NCBI RefSeq assembly: GCF_024505165.1
Contig: NZ_JANIBK010000002.1
Location: 21,526 to 85,525, forward strand
Reading direction: 5' to 3'
DNA: 64,000 nucleotides
DNA from: Methylomonas rivi
GTDB taxonomy: Bacteria; Pseudomonadota; Gammaproteobacteria; Methylococcales; Methylomonadaceae
The position numbers were made by a program, and so were the translations under genes. This document shows positions 18,391 to 27,710 of this stretch, piece after piece; within the stretch, counting starts at the first letter, position 1, and each line of letters starts with the position of its first letter. The notes beneath the pieces were generated by a model, which saw only the letters and a list, made by a program, of their open reading frames with translations, was not told the origin of the DNA and searched no databases.

Positions 18391-18898
18391 AAAGGTTATC
18401 AAATATGGGTAAATTGAGCCGAGGATGGTTCTGCAGGGTTTTCAGACCTTTGCCGGTTTTAACCAGCACGGGACAAGCGCCCGCGGCCTGAGCGGCCTCT
18501 ATGTCGCGATATGAGTCACCGACAGCATAAACCGTCTGTAAATCAACCTGCTTGTCTCTGGCAAAAGCCTCGAACAGTCCCGCCTTGGGTTTTCGGCAAC
18601 CGCATCGATCTTTCGGTCCGTGGGGGCAAAAATAAATGGCTTCAATTCGTCCGCCCAGCGCCGCCGCCATGCGCTGCATTTTGTCGTGCATCGCCGACAG
18701 CGTAGACAGGTCGAACAAGCCTCTCGCCACCCCGGATTGATTGGTGATGACAACCACTTTGAAGCCATGCCGATTCAGCTCGGCGATGGCTTCCAGGCTA
18801 CCGGGTAGCGGCAGCCATTCTTCGGGCGATTTAACGAACTCATCGGAATCGACATTGATCGTGCCGTCCCGATCCAGTATGACCCAACGCTCCGTCAC
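18356..18898 (-). CDS. gmhB: D-glycero-beta-D-manno-heptose-1,7-bisphosphate 7-phosphatase
   Basis: A 180-residue HAD-superfamily phosphatase that removes the 7-phosphate in ADP-heptose (LPS core) synthesis. It has the nucleophile motif LDRDGTIN, the ITNQSG motif II, and the zinc-binding block with cysteines in YFCPHGP and CGCRKPKAG, followed by the VGDSYRDIEAA acidic motif. The start is GTG at 18898, overlapping the glyS stop by four bases (GTGA), so translation is coupled. GmhA is not adjacent; the SIS gene at 36 kb is better called diaA. Confidence 0.92.
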   Translation of the reverse strand: MTERWVILDRDGTINVDSDEFVKSPEEWLPLPGSLEAIAELNRHGFKVVVITNQSGVARGLFDLSTLSAMHDKMQRMAAALGGRIEAIYFCPHGPKDRCGCRKPKAGLFEAFARDKQVDLQTVYAVGDSYRDIEAAQAAGACPVLVKTGKGLKTLQNHPRLNLPIFDNLYDAAHYIVSTS

Positions 18899-20958
18899 GG
18901 TTGCAGTTTTGATATGTCGGCAATTTGTAAAAATTGATTGGACAGCATGGATAACAGAGCCAGACGGCTGTTGCGCAAGGCGACATCATCGGTATTTACC
19001 ATAACGTGGTCGAAAAATGCGTCCACGTTGTCGCGCAGTTGCGCCAAGCGGTTCAATGCCAGCTGGTAATTTTGCTCGGCCAATAAAGGCACGATATCCG
19101 ACTCCGACGCTTCGGCCGCGGCCAACAGGTTCTTTTCCTCGGCTGCAACCAGCACGCCGATAGCAGCGGAAACCGCTTGTTCGGATTTTTTCAAAAGATT
19201 GATGATGCGTTTGTTGGCTGCCGCCAGACTTTCCGCTTCCGGCAACTGCCTAAATGTCTGTACCGCCCGAATTCTCTGCCAAAAATCGAAAGGCCGGGTC
19301 GGATTGACCGCCAATACCGCTTCGAATTCATCGCCGCTATAGCCCTGATCCAGACAATAACCTCTCAAACGGTCGAAGATAAAACCGCTCACCTTTTGCC
19401 GCGTTTCGGCTTTGTTAAAAGCATGGCTGAATTGTTCCAGCGCCGCATCCAACAGTTCGACTACATCCAACCGCAAGCCGTTTTCAATGATGATCCGCAA
19501 AATGCCTAAGGTGGCTCGGCGCAGGGCATAAGGATCCTTATCGCCGGTCGGGATCAAACCCGCGCTGAATATGCCGGCCAAGGTATCGATTTTTTCCGCC
19601 AACGCCAGCGCCACGCTGATCGGCGCGCGCGGGATTTCGCCGCCGGATTGCTTGGGAAAATACTGTTCTTCCAGCGCCCGCGCTACGGATATATCCTCGC
19701 CATCCGCCCTAGCATAATAAAAACCCATGGTGCCTTGCAGATTGGCGAATTCGCCGACCATGCTGGTCATCAGATCGGTCTTGGCCAGCAATGCCGCGCG
19801 TTTGGCTAACGCAACATCGGCATCCAATTTTTCGGCTATCAGTGCCGTCAGACCGGTTACCCGCTCGGTCTTGTCGAACAAAGTACCCAAGTCTTTCTGG
19901 AATACGATGCTTTTTAAGCTCTCGACCCGATCGGCCAAGGTCTGCTTTCTATCCTGTTTCCAGAAAAATTCCGCATCCGACAAACGCGGCAACACCACCC
20001 GCTCGTTACCTTGCTGAATCGAAACCGGATTAGAACTTTCGATATTGGCGAAAGTAATGAAATGCGGCAGCAAACCGCCTTGCGCATTCTTGACCGGAAA
20101 ATACTTTTGATTGGATTGCATGGTGGTGATCAGCACTTCCTTCGGCAATTCCAGGAAACGGGCATCGAAATTTCCCACTACCGGTACCGGCCATTCGTTC
20201 AGCGCCGCGATTTCTTCCAGTAAGTCCGCTTCGATATGCGCTTCGCCGCCGAGCTCAATTGCGGCCTGTTGCGCGCCGGTCTCGATTTGCCCCATGCGCT
20301 GTTCAAAGTCGACCGTTACTTTAGCCGCCAACAATTTTTCGACATAATCGTTTGGATGGTTCAGTTCGATAGCGCCGGGCGCATGCATGCGATGGCCGAA
20401 ACTGATGCGACCGGTTTTCAAGCCCAAAATCTCGGCATCTATCACGTCGTTACCGAACAGCAATACCGCACTGTGCACCGGCCTTACGAATTCGTGCTCG
20501 TAGGCACCCCAGCGCATGCGCTTGGCGATCGGCAATTGCGCCAGACTTTTGCGGATGATGTCCGGGATCAGTTCGGCAGTGGCTTGGCCTTTCACCGCTT
20601 GCTTGAAAATCAACCACGCCCCTTTGTCGGTCTCCAGTTTTTCCAGCTGATCGAAGCCGGCACCGCAACTCGACGCAAAACCCAATGCCGCCTTACTCGG
20701 CGCGCCATCGGCGCCATAAGCGGCTAGTAGCGCCGGACCGCGCTTTTCGACCACCCTATCGGCCTGCCGACTGTCCAGATCGCGGATCAACACCGTCAGA
20801 CGACGTGGAGTGGCGTAGGCTTTGGCTTCGCCGAAGTTCAAACCGGCATCCTGCAAACCGGCGATCATGCCGTCCAGTAACGCCTGACTGAGTTTTTTCA
20901 AGGATTTGGGAGGCAGTTCTTCGCCGCCCAGTTCGAATAATAAATCGTTGTTGCTCAT
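18895..20958 (-). CDS. glyS: Glycyl-tRNA synthetase beta subunit
   Basis: A 687-residue beta subunit of the alpha2beta2 bacterial glycyl-tRNA synthetase, which binds tRNA-Gly. It starts with the typical LLFELGGEELPPKSL and carries the family blocks FGHRMHAPG, PKEVLITTMQSNQKYFPV and the HD-like FYYARADGE region, followed by the C-terminal anticodon-binding DALR-like part. The ATG at 20958 lies two bases after the glyQ stop, with a GGAGCG ribosome site inside glyQ. Full length. Confidence 0.97.
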   Translation of the reverse strand: MSNNDLLFELGGEELPPKSLKKLSQALLDGMIAGLQDAGLNFGEAKAYATPRRLTVLIRDLDSRQADRVVEKRGPALLAAYGADGAPSKAALGFASSCGAGFDQLEKLETDKGAWLIFKQAVKGQATAELIPDIIRKSLAQLPIAKRMRWGAYEHEFVRPVHSAVLLFGNDVIDAEILGLKTGRISFGHRMHAPGAIELNHPNDYVEKLLAAKVTVDFEQRMGQIETGAQQAAIELGGEAHIEADLLEEIAALNEWPVPVVGNFDARFLELPKEVLITTMQSNQKYFPVKNAQGGLLPHFITFANIESSNPVSIQQGNERVVLPRLSDAEFFWKQDRKQTLADRVESLKSIVFQKDLGTLFDKTERVTGLTALIAEKLDADVALAKRAALLAKTDLMTSMVGEFANLQGTMGFYYARADGEDISVARALEEQYFPKQSGGEIPRAPISVALALAEKIDTLAGIFSAGLIPTGDKDPYALRRATLGILRIIIENGLRLDVVELLDAALEQFSHAFNKAETRQKVSGFIFDRLRGYCLDQGYSGDEFEAVLAVNPTRPFDFWQRIRAVQTFRQLPEAESLAAANKRIINLLKKSEQAVSAAIGVLVAAEEKNLLAAAEASESDIVPLLAEQNYQLALNRLAQLRDNVDAFFDHVMVNTDDVALRNSRLALLSMLSNQFLQIADISKLQP

Positions 20959-20960
20959 GA

Positions 20961-21887
20961 TTACGCTCCCTGTCTGGCAAGAATCGGGAAACCCAAGGCT
21001 TCGCGGCGGGCATAGTAGGCTTCGGCCACAGACTTGGCGAGGTTGCGTACCCGTAAAATGTAACGTTGACGTTCGGTAACCGAGATGGCGTGACGCGCAT
21101 CCAGTAAATTAAAAGAATGCGAAGCTTTCAAGACCATTTCGTAGGCAGGCAAAGGCAGGTTTTGTTCCAGTAATTTCAGGCATTCCGCTTCGTAGGTGTC
21201 GAAGCATTGGAACAGGAATTCGACATTGGCGTATTCGAAATTGAACGCCGACATTTCCACCTCGTTTTGATGGAAAACGTCCCCATAAGTCACCACGCCT
21301 TGCGGGCCGCGAGTCCAGACCAAGTCGAACACCGATTCCACGCCTTGCAGATACATGGCGATACGTTCCAGTCCGTAGGTAATTTCGCCGGTAACCGGCT
21401 TGCATTCCAAACCGCCGACTTGCTGAAAATAGGTAAACTGAGTGACTTCCATGCCGTTCAGCCACACTTCCCAACCCAAGCCCCAGGCGCCCAGCGTCGG
21501 CGACTCCCAGTTATCCTCGACGAAACGGATGTCATGTTCCAGCAAGTCCAAGCCCAGATGACGCAGCGACCCCAAGTACAGCTCCTGAATATCGGCCGGC
21601 GACGGCTTCATCACCACCTGAAATTGATAGTAATGCTGCAAGCGGTTGGGATTTTCGCCGTAACGGCCGTCGGTAGGGCGACGCGAAGGTTGTACGTAAG
21701 CGGAATTCCAGGGCTCAGGGCCGATAGCGCGCAGAAAAGTGGCGGGGTGAAAGGTACCGGCGCCCACTTCCTGATCCAAAGGTTGCAGCAACACACACCC
21801 CTGATTCGACCAGTATTCCTGCAAGGTCAAAATCAGGCCCTGAAAAGTTGAGACATCGTTTTTGCTAGTCGACACGCTGAGAGCCAC
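20961..21887 (-). CDS. glyQ: Glycyl-tRNA synthetase alpha subunit
   Basis: A 308-residue catalytic alpha subunit (class II fold), with the characteristic [13 protein letters not shown] opening and conserved blocks [29 protein letters not shown] and [19 protein letters not shown]. It activates glycine and charges tRNA-Gly with GlyS. The start appears to be GTG at 21887; the first ten residues are outside the conserved core, so the exact start is uncertain. First gene of the four-gene operon; no T-box is expected or seen. Confidence 0.96.
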   Translation of the reverse strand: MALSVSTSKNDVSTFQGLILTLQEYWSNQGCVLLQPLDQEVGAGTFHPATFLRAIGPEPWNSAYVQPSRRPTDGRYGENPNRLQHYYQFQVVMKPSPADIQELYLGSLRHLGLDLLEHDIRFVEDNWESPTLGAWGLGWEVWLNGMEVTQFTYFQQVGGLECKPVTGEITYGLERIAMYLQGVESVFDLVWTRGPQGVVTYGDVFHQNEVEMSAFNFEYANVEFLFQCFDTYEAECLKLLEQNLPLPAYEMVLKASHSFNLLDARHAISVTERQRYILRVRNLAKSVAEAYYARREALGFPILARQGA

Positions 21888-21992
21888 TTGAATGATAAAA
21901 ATCGCTGAATTATACCTGAAAAAGCTTGTATAAGCAGGCTGGACAAGGTTTATGCCAGCTTGCTCACCGAGCCTAAACCCTCAGAAAATCCG

Positions 21993-22988
21993 CTAATTCG
22001 GCAGATATTTCCTTAAAAATAACGGAATCCGCCGCTCCAGCCAATAGTCGGCTCCGCAACGGTTTCGCCCGCTGACAAAGCCGACATGGCCGCCACCGCT
22101 GCACACGTCCAGCTGCACCAGCGGCGCCAGTTCACCCGCATCCGGCAAGACCGCCGGCGTCATAAATGGATCGTCTTCCGCTTGCACCAGCAAGGTCGGC
22201 ACGCGGATCGCCGAGAGAAATTGCCGAGAACTGGAACGACGGTAGTAATCATGCACATCCTTAAATCCGTGTAATTTGGCCACCACCTGGTCATCGTATT
22301 GCCAAAACGAATGAATGTCCGCCAAACTGCCTAAACTGGCCAACTTATCAGCCTCTTTTTCAAGACCGTTGGCCAGCAAAAAACCTTGTTTGGTATGCAT
22401 GTAATGCTTTAATTCATCCAGCAAATGCTTGCGGTAAACTCTGGAAAAACCGTGATCCAATTTAGTGGCGCATTCGTTTAACAGTAATGGCACCGACACC
22501 GCTACGGCCGCGGCTAAACCGGCTTTGTCGCCTTGTTCGCCCAACCATTTCAACAAAACATTGCCGCCCAGGGAAAACCCGACCGCCGCAAAAACCGCTT
22601 TCGGATAGCGTTGCCCGAGGGTCCGGTAGACAAAATCGATATCCTCGGTTTCTCCCGAATGATAACAACGGGCCAGGCGATTCGGCTCACCGCTGCAACC
22701 GCGAAAGTTCATGGCTACACTAGCAAAACCATTTTGTTGCAAGGTACGTTGTAAGCCGATTATGTACCCCGACCGGGAGCTGCCGGACAAGCCGTGCAGC
22801 AATATCACGATAACGCCGTGGTTTTCCCCATGCCAATCCAGATCGATAAAATCGCCGTCCGGGGTCGACAAGCGTTCCCGCGTTCGCTGCAACGACGGCA
22901 CTTTACGTAATAAGGCCGGATACAAGGTTTGTAAATGGGGGTTATTCAACCACCATGCGGATTGAAAGTAATGTCGAGTAATGGGCAT
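21993..22988 (-). CDS. YheT-family alpha/beta hydrolase
   Basis: A 331-residue alpha/beta hydrolase of the YheT (embryogenesis-associated EMB8-like) family. It has the oxyanion-type LLHGLSGSSRSGY, the nucleophile elbow GFSLGGN, a late acid (QAEDDPFMT) and a histidine in GGGHVGFV, forming the Ser-Asp-His triad. Homologues are carboxylesterases of uncertain substrate. ATG at 22988. It stands alone, divergent from cbpA with about 110 bases between. Confidence 0.88.
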   Translation of the reverse strand: MPITRHYFQSAWWLNNPHLQTLYPALLRKVPSLQRTRERLSTPDGDFIDLDWHGENHGVIVILLHGLSGSSRSGYIIGLQRTLQQNGFASVAMNFRGCSGEPNRLARCYHSGETEDIDFVYRTLGQRYPKAVFAAVGFSLGGNVLLKWLGEQGDKAGLAAAVAVSVPLLLNECATKLDHGFSRVYRKHLLDELKHYMHTKQGFLLANGLEKEADKLASLGSLADIHSFWQYDDQVVAKLHGFKDVHDYYRRSSSRQFLSAIRVPTLLVQAEDDPFMTPAVLPDAGELAPLVQLDVCSGGGHVGFVSGRNRCGADYWLERRIPLFLRKYLPN

Positions 22989-23098
22989 GGCTTATTTTCC
23001 AGACAACAATTTAACAGTTGATGTTGTATGCTATTTTTTATTCGGACGGATTTACCCACTCAGAGTACCTGGCGTGACAGCAATCACAAGGGGGATCA

Positions 23099-24055
23099 TT
23101 GCAATACAAGGATTATTATCAAATCTTGGGCGTGAAGAAAGATGCCGCGCTGGCCGATATTAAAAAGGCCTTTCGCAAACTCGCCCGCAAATATCATCCC
23201 GACGTGTCCAAGGAGCCGAATGCCGAAGCGAAAATGAAGGAAATCAACGAGGCTTATACCGTGCTGTCCGACGTCGAAAAACGCGCCGCTTACGACCAGC
23301 TGGGCCGCGGCTATCAACCCGGGCAGGAGTTTAAACCGCCGCCTAACTGGGATGCCGGATTCGAATTCTCCGGCCGTGGCTTTAATGCCGGAGAAGCGGC
23401 AGAATTTAGCGATTTTTTTGCGGAACTGTTCGGCAAAATGCGCGGCGGCGCGGGCAAACAAAGCGGATTTTACAGCCATGGAAACTTTAGCGCCCGCGGA
23501 GAAGACCACCACGCCAAGGTCATGCTGGACCTGGAAGACAGCTTCAGAGGCACGTCCAGACAAATCGGCCTGCGCGTGCCGCGCATGGACCAACAAGGCC
23601 ATGTGTTACTGGAAAACAGGTTGCTCAATATTAAAATCCCCCAAGGCGTTTACGAAGGCCAAATCATTCGCTTGGCCGGCCAGGGCGCGCCCGGCGTTGG
23701 CGATGGCAAGGCCGGGGATTTATTATTGGAAGTCTGTTTCAACCCGCACCCCAGATTCCGTATCGACGGCCGCAACCTGCATCTCAATTTACCGGTGGCG
23801 CCTTGGGAAGCCGCATTGGGCGCAACGGTGAATGTCAATCTGATCGATAGCCAATTGAAAGTACGCGTACCGGAAGGCACGCAAAGCGGCCGGCAGTTGC
23901 GTCTGAGCGGCAAGGGCATTCCTAGCCGGCCTCCGGGCGACCTGTTACTGGATATTCAAGTGGTATTACCGCCCGCCGACACCGAAACAGCCCGGCAACT
24001 TTACCGGAATATGGCACAGGAACTGGCCTTCGATCCGCGCGCGGCAAGGAGTTAA
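23099..24055 (+). CDS. cbpA: DnaJ-class co-chaperone CbpA
   Basis: A 318-residue type II J-protein. The J domain (1-66) has the HPD motif in [10 protein letters not shown] Gly/Phe-bearing linker follows, then the two substrate-binding C-terminal beta domains without the zinc-finger repeats of DnaJ. It stimulates DnaK and, in E. coli, also binds DNA. The start is TTG at 23099: the frame opens exactly there, after a strong AAGGGGG ribosome site, and no ATG occurs before the J domain. It is followed after three bases by cbpM. Confidence 0.93.
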   Translation: MQYKDYYQILGVKKDAALADIKKAFRKLARKYHPDVSKEPNAEAKMKEINEAYTVLSDVEKRAAYDQLGRGYQPGQEFKPPPNWDAGFEFSGRGFNAGEAAEFSDFFAELFGKMRGGAGKQSGFYSHGNFSARGEDHHAKVMLDLEDSFRGTSRQIGLRVPRMDQQGHVLLENRLLNIKIPQGVYEGQIIRLAGQGAPGVGDGKAGDLLLEVCFNPHPRFRIDGRNLHLNLPVAPWEAALGATVNVNLIDSQLKVRVPEGTQSGRQLRLSGKGIPSRPPGDLLLDIQVVLPPADTETARQLYRNMAQELAFDPRAARS

Positions 24056-24058
24056 ATC

Positions 24059-24388
24059 ATGTCACATACCGAAATGACGTTAACCGCTGTAATTGAAGAC
24101 ACTTATCTAACAGTGGAGCAATTGGCGGCGCTGTGCTCGGTCGAACCCGAGTGGGTGAGGCGGCGCATCGAGGAGGGCTTGTTGTCCGCCACTAAGTGCG
24201 AAGCGGATCAATGGTGCTTCACCGCCATGGAACTGACCCGGGCCAAACGCATGGTAAGCATCGAACGCAATTTCGAAGCCCAACCGGAACTAGCTGCCTT
24301 GGTAGCCGATCTGCAGGAAGAACTCGATCAGTTACGGCGCCAGTTGTTACGGGCAGGTAAAACGGAGCCCTGTTACCGGCAACGTTAG
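24059..24388 (+). CDS. cbpM: Chaperone modulator CbpM
   Basis: A 109-residue MerR-helix-like protein of the CbpM family, which binds the J domain of CbpA and inhibits it. The N-terminal part (YLTVEQLAALCSVEPEWVRRRIEEGLL) is the helix-turn-helix-like section; the C-terminal ELDQLRRQLL helix is the expected coiled coil. It lies three bases after the cbpA stop, a pairing that supports both names. Confidence 0.88.
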   Translation: MSHTEMTLTAVIEDTYLTVEQLAALCSVEPEWVRRRIEEGLLSATKCEADQWCFTAMELTRAKRMVSIERNFEAQPELAALVADLQEELDQLRRQLLRAGKTEPCYRQR

Positions 24389-24400
24389 ACAGTACCTAAT

Positions 24401-24426
24401 TTAGCCGCAAATCCTTTTGCGGCTAA
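24401..24426. terminator. Palindrome between convergent cbpM and phoU
   Basis: TTAGCCGCAA (24401-24410) pairs perfectly with TTGCGGCTAA (24417-24426), a 10-base-pair stem between two convergent genes. No long T-run follows on either strand, so its efficiency as a terminator is uncertain. Confidence 0.6.
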
Positions 24427-24449
24427 CCCGTCGGGAATGGACTGCCTGC

Positions 24450-25172
24450 TTAGCGCGCCTCGTTGACGGTCTTTTCCAATTCTTCATGGCTAAGATGGCG
24501 CACATCCTTGCCTTTGACCATATAAATCACATGCTCGCAGACGTTGCAGGAATGGTCGCCTATCCGTTCCAGGGCACGGGCGGTCCACAGCATATCCAGG
24601 GCGCGGGTGATATTGCGCGGGTCTTCCATCATCTGGGTGATCAACTGCCGGGTAATACTGGTGTACTCGCGGTCTACCTTATGGTCTTGAGCGGTAATGG
24701 CGATCACTTCCTCGGTATCGGTCCGCGCGTATGCATCCAGCGCGCCGTTGAGCATTTCCTTGACCATTTCCAGCAAGTGCTCGATTTCGTAGTATTTATC
24801 CTGATAATAATCGGCCGCCTCGATTCGCATGGTCATTTTGGCGATACGCGCCGCCTCGTCGCCGATACGTTCCAAATCGGTAATGATCTTGATGGTGGCG
24901 ATCAACATGCGCAAATCGAACGCCGCCGGCTGGCGCTTGGCCATGATTTCGGTGCATTCGTGGTCTATGTCTTTTTCCAGCGCGTTGATCAGCTGATCCT
25001 GCTGAATCACTTTTTCGGCGCTTTCCATGTCGTAACTCATGAAGGCATTGGTGGCCAGATCGACCTGCTGTTCGACCAAGCCGCCCATGGTCAACACCTT
25101 GTTGCGGATGTCTTCCATTTCCTTGTTGAATTGACGGGAAATGTGTTGATTGATGAAACTGCTGTTATCCAT
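24450..25172 (-). CDS. phoU: Phosphate signalling protein PhoU
   Basis: A 240-residue protein with two PhoU three-helix repeats, each with the metal-binding E/D-rich pattern (LERIGDEAARIAKM near 105-120 and LERIGDHSCNVCEH near 205-220). PhoU links Pst transporter activity to the PhoR/PhoB two-component system and represses the Pho response when phosphate is plentiful. ATG 25172 has a GGAG ribosome site. It is the last gene of the pst cluster, 11 bases after pstB. Confidence 0.96.
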   Translation of the reverse strand: MDNSSFINQHISRQFNKEMEDIRNKVLTMGGLVEQQVDLATNAFMSYDMESAEKVIQQDQLINALEKDIDHECTEIMAKRQPAAFDLRMLIATIKIITDLERIGDEAARIAKMTMRIEAADYYQDKYYEIEHLLEMVKEMLNGALDAYARTDTEEVIAITAQDHKVDREYTSITRQLITQMMEDPRNITRALDMLWTARALERIGDHSCNVCEHVIYMVKGKDVRHLSHEELEKTVNEAR

Positions 25173-25183
25173 GAATGATGCTC

Positions 25184-26017
25184 CTAACCGTAACGCCCGG
25201 TAATGTAATCTTCGGTTTGTTTTTTTGCCGGATTGGTAAACAGCTCGCTGGTTTCACCAAACTCGATCAGCTCGCCCATGTACATAAATGCAGTGTAATC
25301 CGAGACCCGGGCTGCCTGTTGCATATTGTGGGTAACAATGACGATAGTATATTTTTCCTTCAGCTCGTCTATCAATTCCTCGATTTTCAAGGTGGAAATC
25401 GGGTCCAATGCCGAAGCCGGTTCGTCGAGCAGGATAACCTCCGGCTCGATGGCGATGGCGCGGGCAATCACCAAACGCTGTTGCTGACCGCCCGACAAGC
25501 CCAAGGCGTTATCGTTCAAGCGGTCCTTGGCCTCGTCCCACAACGCCGCCCCGCGCAGGGATTTTTCGACGATTTCATCCAACACCCGTCTGTCATTGAT
25601 GCCTTGAATCCTTAAACCATAGGCAACATTTTCATAAATACTTTTCGGAAACGGGTTGGGCTTTTGAAACACCATGCCCACCCGCCGCCGCAAGGCCGCT
25701 ACATTGATGTTTTTATCGTAAATATCTTCCCCATCCAGCAATAATTTGCCTTGAATGGTGACGCCATCGACCAGATCGTTCATGCGGTTGATGCAGCGTA
25801 ATAAGGTCGATTTGCCGCAGCCGCTGGGGCCGATATAAGCGGTGACTTTTTTACGGGGCATTTCCATGTTGACATTGTGTAACGCTTGTTTGCTGCCGTA
25901 AAACAAATTCAAATCCTGTACCGAAATACAGGTATCGAACTTGTCGCGGCCGGACTTGCCCGCTCGATTCAGCGCATTGATATCAATGGCATGGGTTTTT
26001 CTTGCTTCTGTTGTCAT
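25184..26017 (-). CDS. pstB: Phosphate ABC transporter ATPase
   Basis: A 277-residue ABC ATPase driving phosphate import. Walker [10 protein letters not shown], the signature LSGGQQQR, Walker [14 protein letters not shown] and the switch His in [11 protein letters not shown] are all intact. The opening ([19 protein letters not shown]) is characteristic of PstB, and the length is normal apart from a ~25-residue N-terminal extension. ATG at 26017. Between pstA and phoU. Confidence 0.97.
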   Translation of the reverse strand: MTTEARKTHAIDINALNRAGKSGRDKFDTCISVQDLNLFYGSKQALHNVNMEMPRKKVTAYIGPSGCGKSTLLRCINRMNDLVDGVTIQGKLLLDGEDIYDKNINVAALRRRVGMVFQKPNPFPKSIYENVAYGLRIQGINDRRVLDEIVEKSLRGAALWDEAKDRLNDNALGLSGGQQQRLVIARAIAIEPEVILLDEPASALDPISTLKIEELIDELKEKYTIVIVTHNMQQAARVSDYTAFMYMGELIEFGETSELFTNPAKKQTEDYITGRYG

Positions 26018-26054
26018 TGTGTTTAATCCAAACGTGTCGTGTTGATGAACAACG

Positions 26055-27710
26055 TTAATTTTCCAGTGCGCGGTATTTTTCTCTTAAATTGTTACGGATG
26101 GCGATCGCGAACATATTCAGGCCGACAATCACCATCACCAGCAGCAGGGAGGTGGCATAAACCAATGGCCGCGCCGCTTCGACGTTAGGACTTTGAAAAC
26201 CCACGTCGTAAATATGAAAGCCCAAGTGCATGAATTTTCTGTCCAGATGCAGATAGGGAAAGTTGCCGTCCAGCGGTAAAGTCGGGGCCAGTTTGACCAC
26301 CCCCACCAACATCAAGGGCGCCACTTCGCCGGCCGCGCGCGCCACGGCCAAAATCAGGCCGGTCATGATGGCCGGGCTGGCCATCGGCAGCACGGTACGC
26401 CACAAGGTTTCGGCCTTGGTGGCGCCCAGCGCCAGGCTGCCTTCCCGAATCGATTTGGGTATGCGGGACAAACCTTCCTCGGTGGCGACGATCACCACCG
26501 GCAGGGTCAATAATGCCAGGGTCAAGGACGCCCACAGCAAACCCGGGGTGCCGAATACCGGGGCAGGGGCCGCTTCCGGAAAGAATATCTTGTCGATGCT
26601 ACCGCCGATGATGTAAACGAAAAAGCCCAAGCCGAACACGCCGTAAACAATCGACGGCACCCCGGCCAGATTATTGACCGCAATGCGGATGATACGGGTA
26701 ATCAAGCCTTGTTTGGCATATTCCCGCAGATAAACCGCCGCAATCACTCCGAACGGCGTCACCACCACAGCCATCAACATCACCATCAATACCGTGCCGA
26801 AGATCGCCGGGAAAATACCGCCCTCGGTATTGGCTTCGCGCGGCTCCTCGGTAATGAAAGCTTTAAAGTTTTTCACGTATTCGATGGATTTATCCAGCAC
26901 GCTCATGGCATTGGGTCGGCTCAGTTTCACCACTCTGTTCAGCGGAATGTCGATTTCTCGGCCGCCCGCTTCGGAAACCACGATGCTGTAGGTCTTGATT
27001 TCCCGGTTCAACTTGCTCAGTTCCGCCTGAATGACTTTATATTGCGCTTCGTAAGTTGTTTTTAGCGCCGCAAACTCCTGAGCTTTAGTATCGTTCCATT
27101 GATTTTTCAATTCCAGCGCGCGCTGCTTTAAGCGCAGCCGTTCCAGATTGTAATTGATCGCTCCCACATCTTTATCCTGCAGGCGGTCTATCTCGTCGAA
27201 CAAGACCAAGTCTTTAGCCAGTTTTTCCTGTGCCACGGGCCAGGCTTGCTCGCCTGCCGCGATCACTTCGCCGTTCTGTTTCACAGCCCGCAAGCGGCCG
27301 TAAAAATTACCCCACTCCCTGCGCTCCACGGCAATCAGGTCGTCCGGAGCGGTTTTTTCGCGGATATATTGATCCTGAATCCAGCGGAAATCGCTGCCCA
27401 GAATGTCGCGGTTGCCGGTTTTGACCAGATACTGATGCAGATATTCGACATCGTTCAGCACCTCGAATCCAGCCGCCCTGGCTTGAGCTTCATGCAACAA
27501 GGATTCGTCGACTTCCTCGCCGATGATGACCGAGTGTTGGCCTTGTTGATTTTGGTATTGATATTCCAGGATATCGGCCGGCCAGAAATGCCCCAGACCG
27601 CGTATTGCAATCAGCAGCAACAAACCCACGACCAGCAGCAAATTGATGCTGACCGCGCCCGCGGTCATCCAAATCCACGGCGAACCGCTCTTAAACCATG
27701 CTTTAATCAT
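26055..27710 (-). CDS. pstA: Phosphate ABC transporter permease PstA, extended form
   Basis: A 551-residue permease, about 250 residues longer than the short E. coli type. A first membrane helix (about 14-36) is followed by a long charged, largely helical/coiled-coil periplasmic insert (about 40-290). The normal permease core follows, with the EAA-like loop containing [23 protein letters not shown]. It pairs with PstC to form the channel for phosphate. Its ATG overlaps the pstC stop by four bases (ATGA). Similar long PstA forms occur in other Gammaproteobacteria; the insert's role is unknown. Confidence 0.94.
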   Translation of the reverse strand: MIKAWFKSGSPWIWMTAGAVSINLLLVVGLLLLIAIRGLGHFWPADILEYQYQNQQGQHSVIIGEEVDESLLHEAQARAAGFEVLNDVEYLHQYLVKTGNRDILGSDFRWIQDQYIREKTAPDDLIAVERREWGNFYGRLRAVKQNGEVIAAGEQAWPVAQEKLAKDLVLFDEIDRLQDKDVGAINYNLERLRLKQRALELKNQWNDTKAQEFAALKTTYEAQYKVIQAELSKLNREIKTYSIVVSEAGGREIDIPLNRVVKLSRPNAMSVLDKSIEYVKNFKAFITEEPREANTEGGIFPAIFGTVLMVMLMAVVVTPFGVIAAVYLREYAKQGLITRIIRIAVNNLAGVPSIVYGVFGLGFFVYIIGGSIDKIFFPEAAPAPVFGTPGLLWASLTLALLTLPVVIVATEEGLSRIPKSIREGSLALGATKAETLWRTVLPMASPAIMTGLILAVARAAGEVAPLMLVGVVKLAPTLPLDGNFPYLHLDRKFMHLGFHIYDVGFQSPNVEAARPLVYATSLLLVMVIVGLNMFAIAIRNNLREKYRALEN

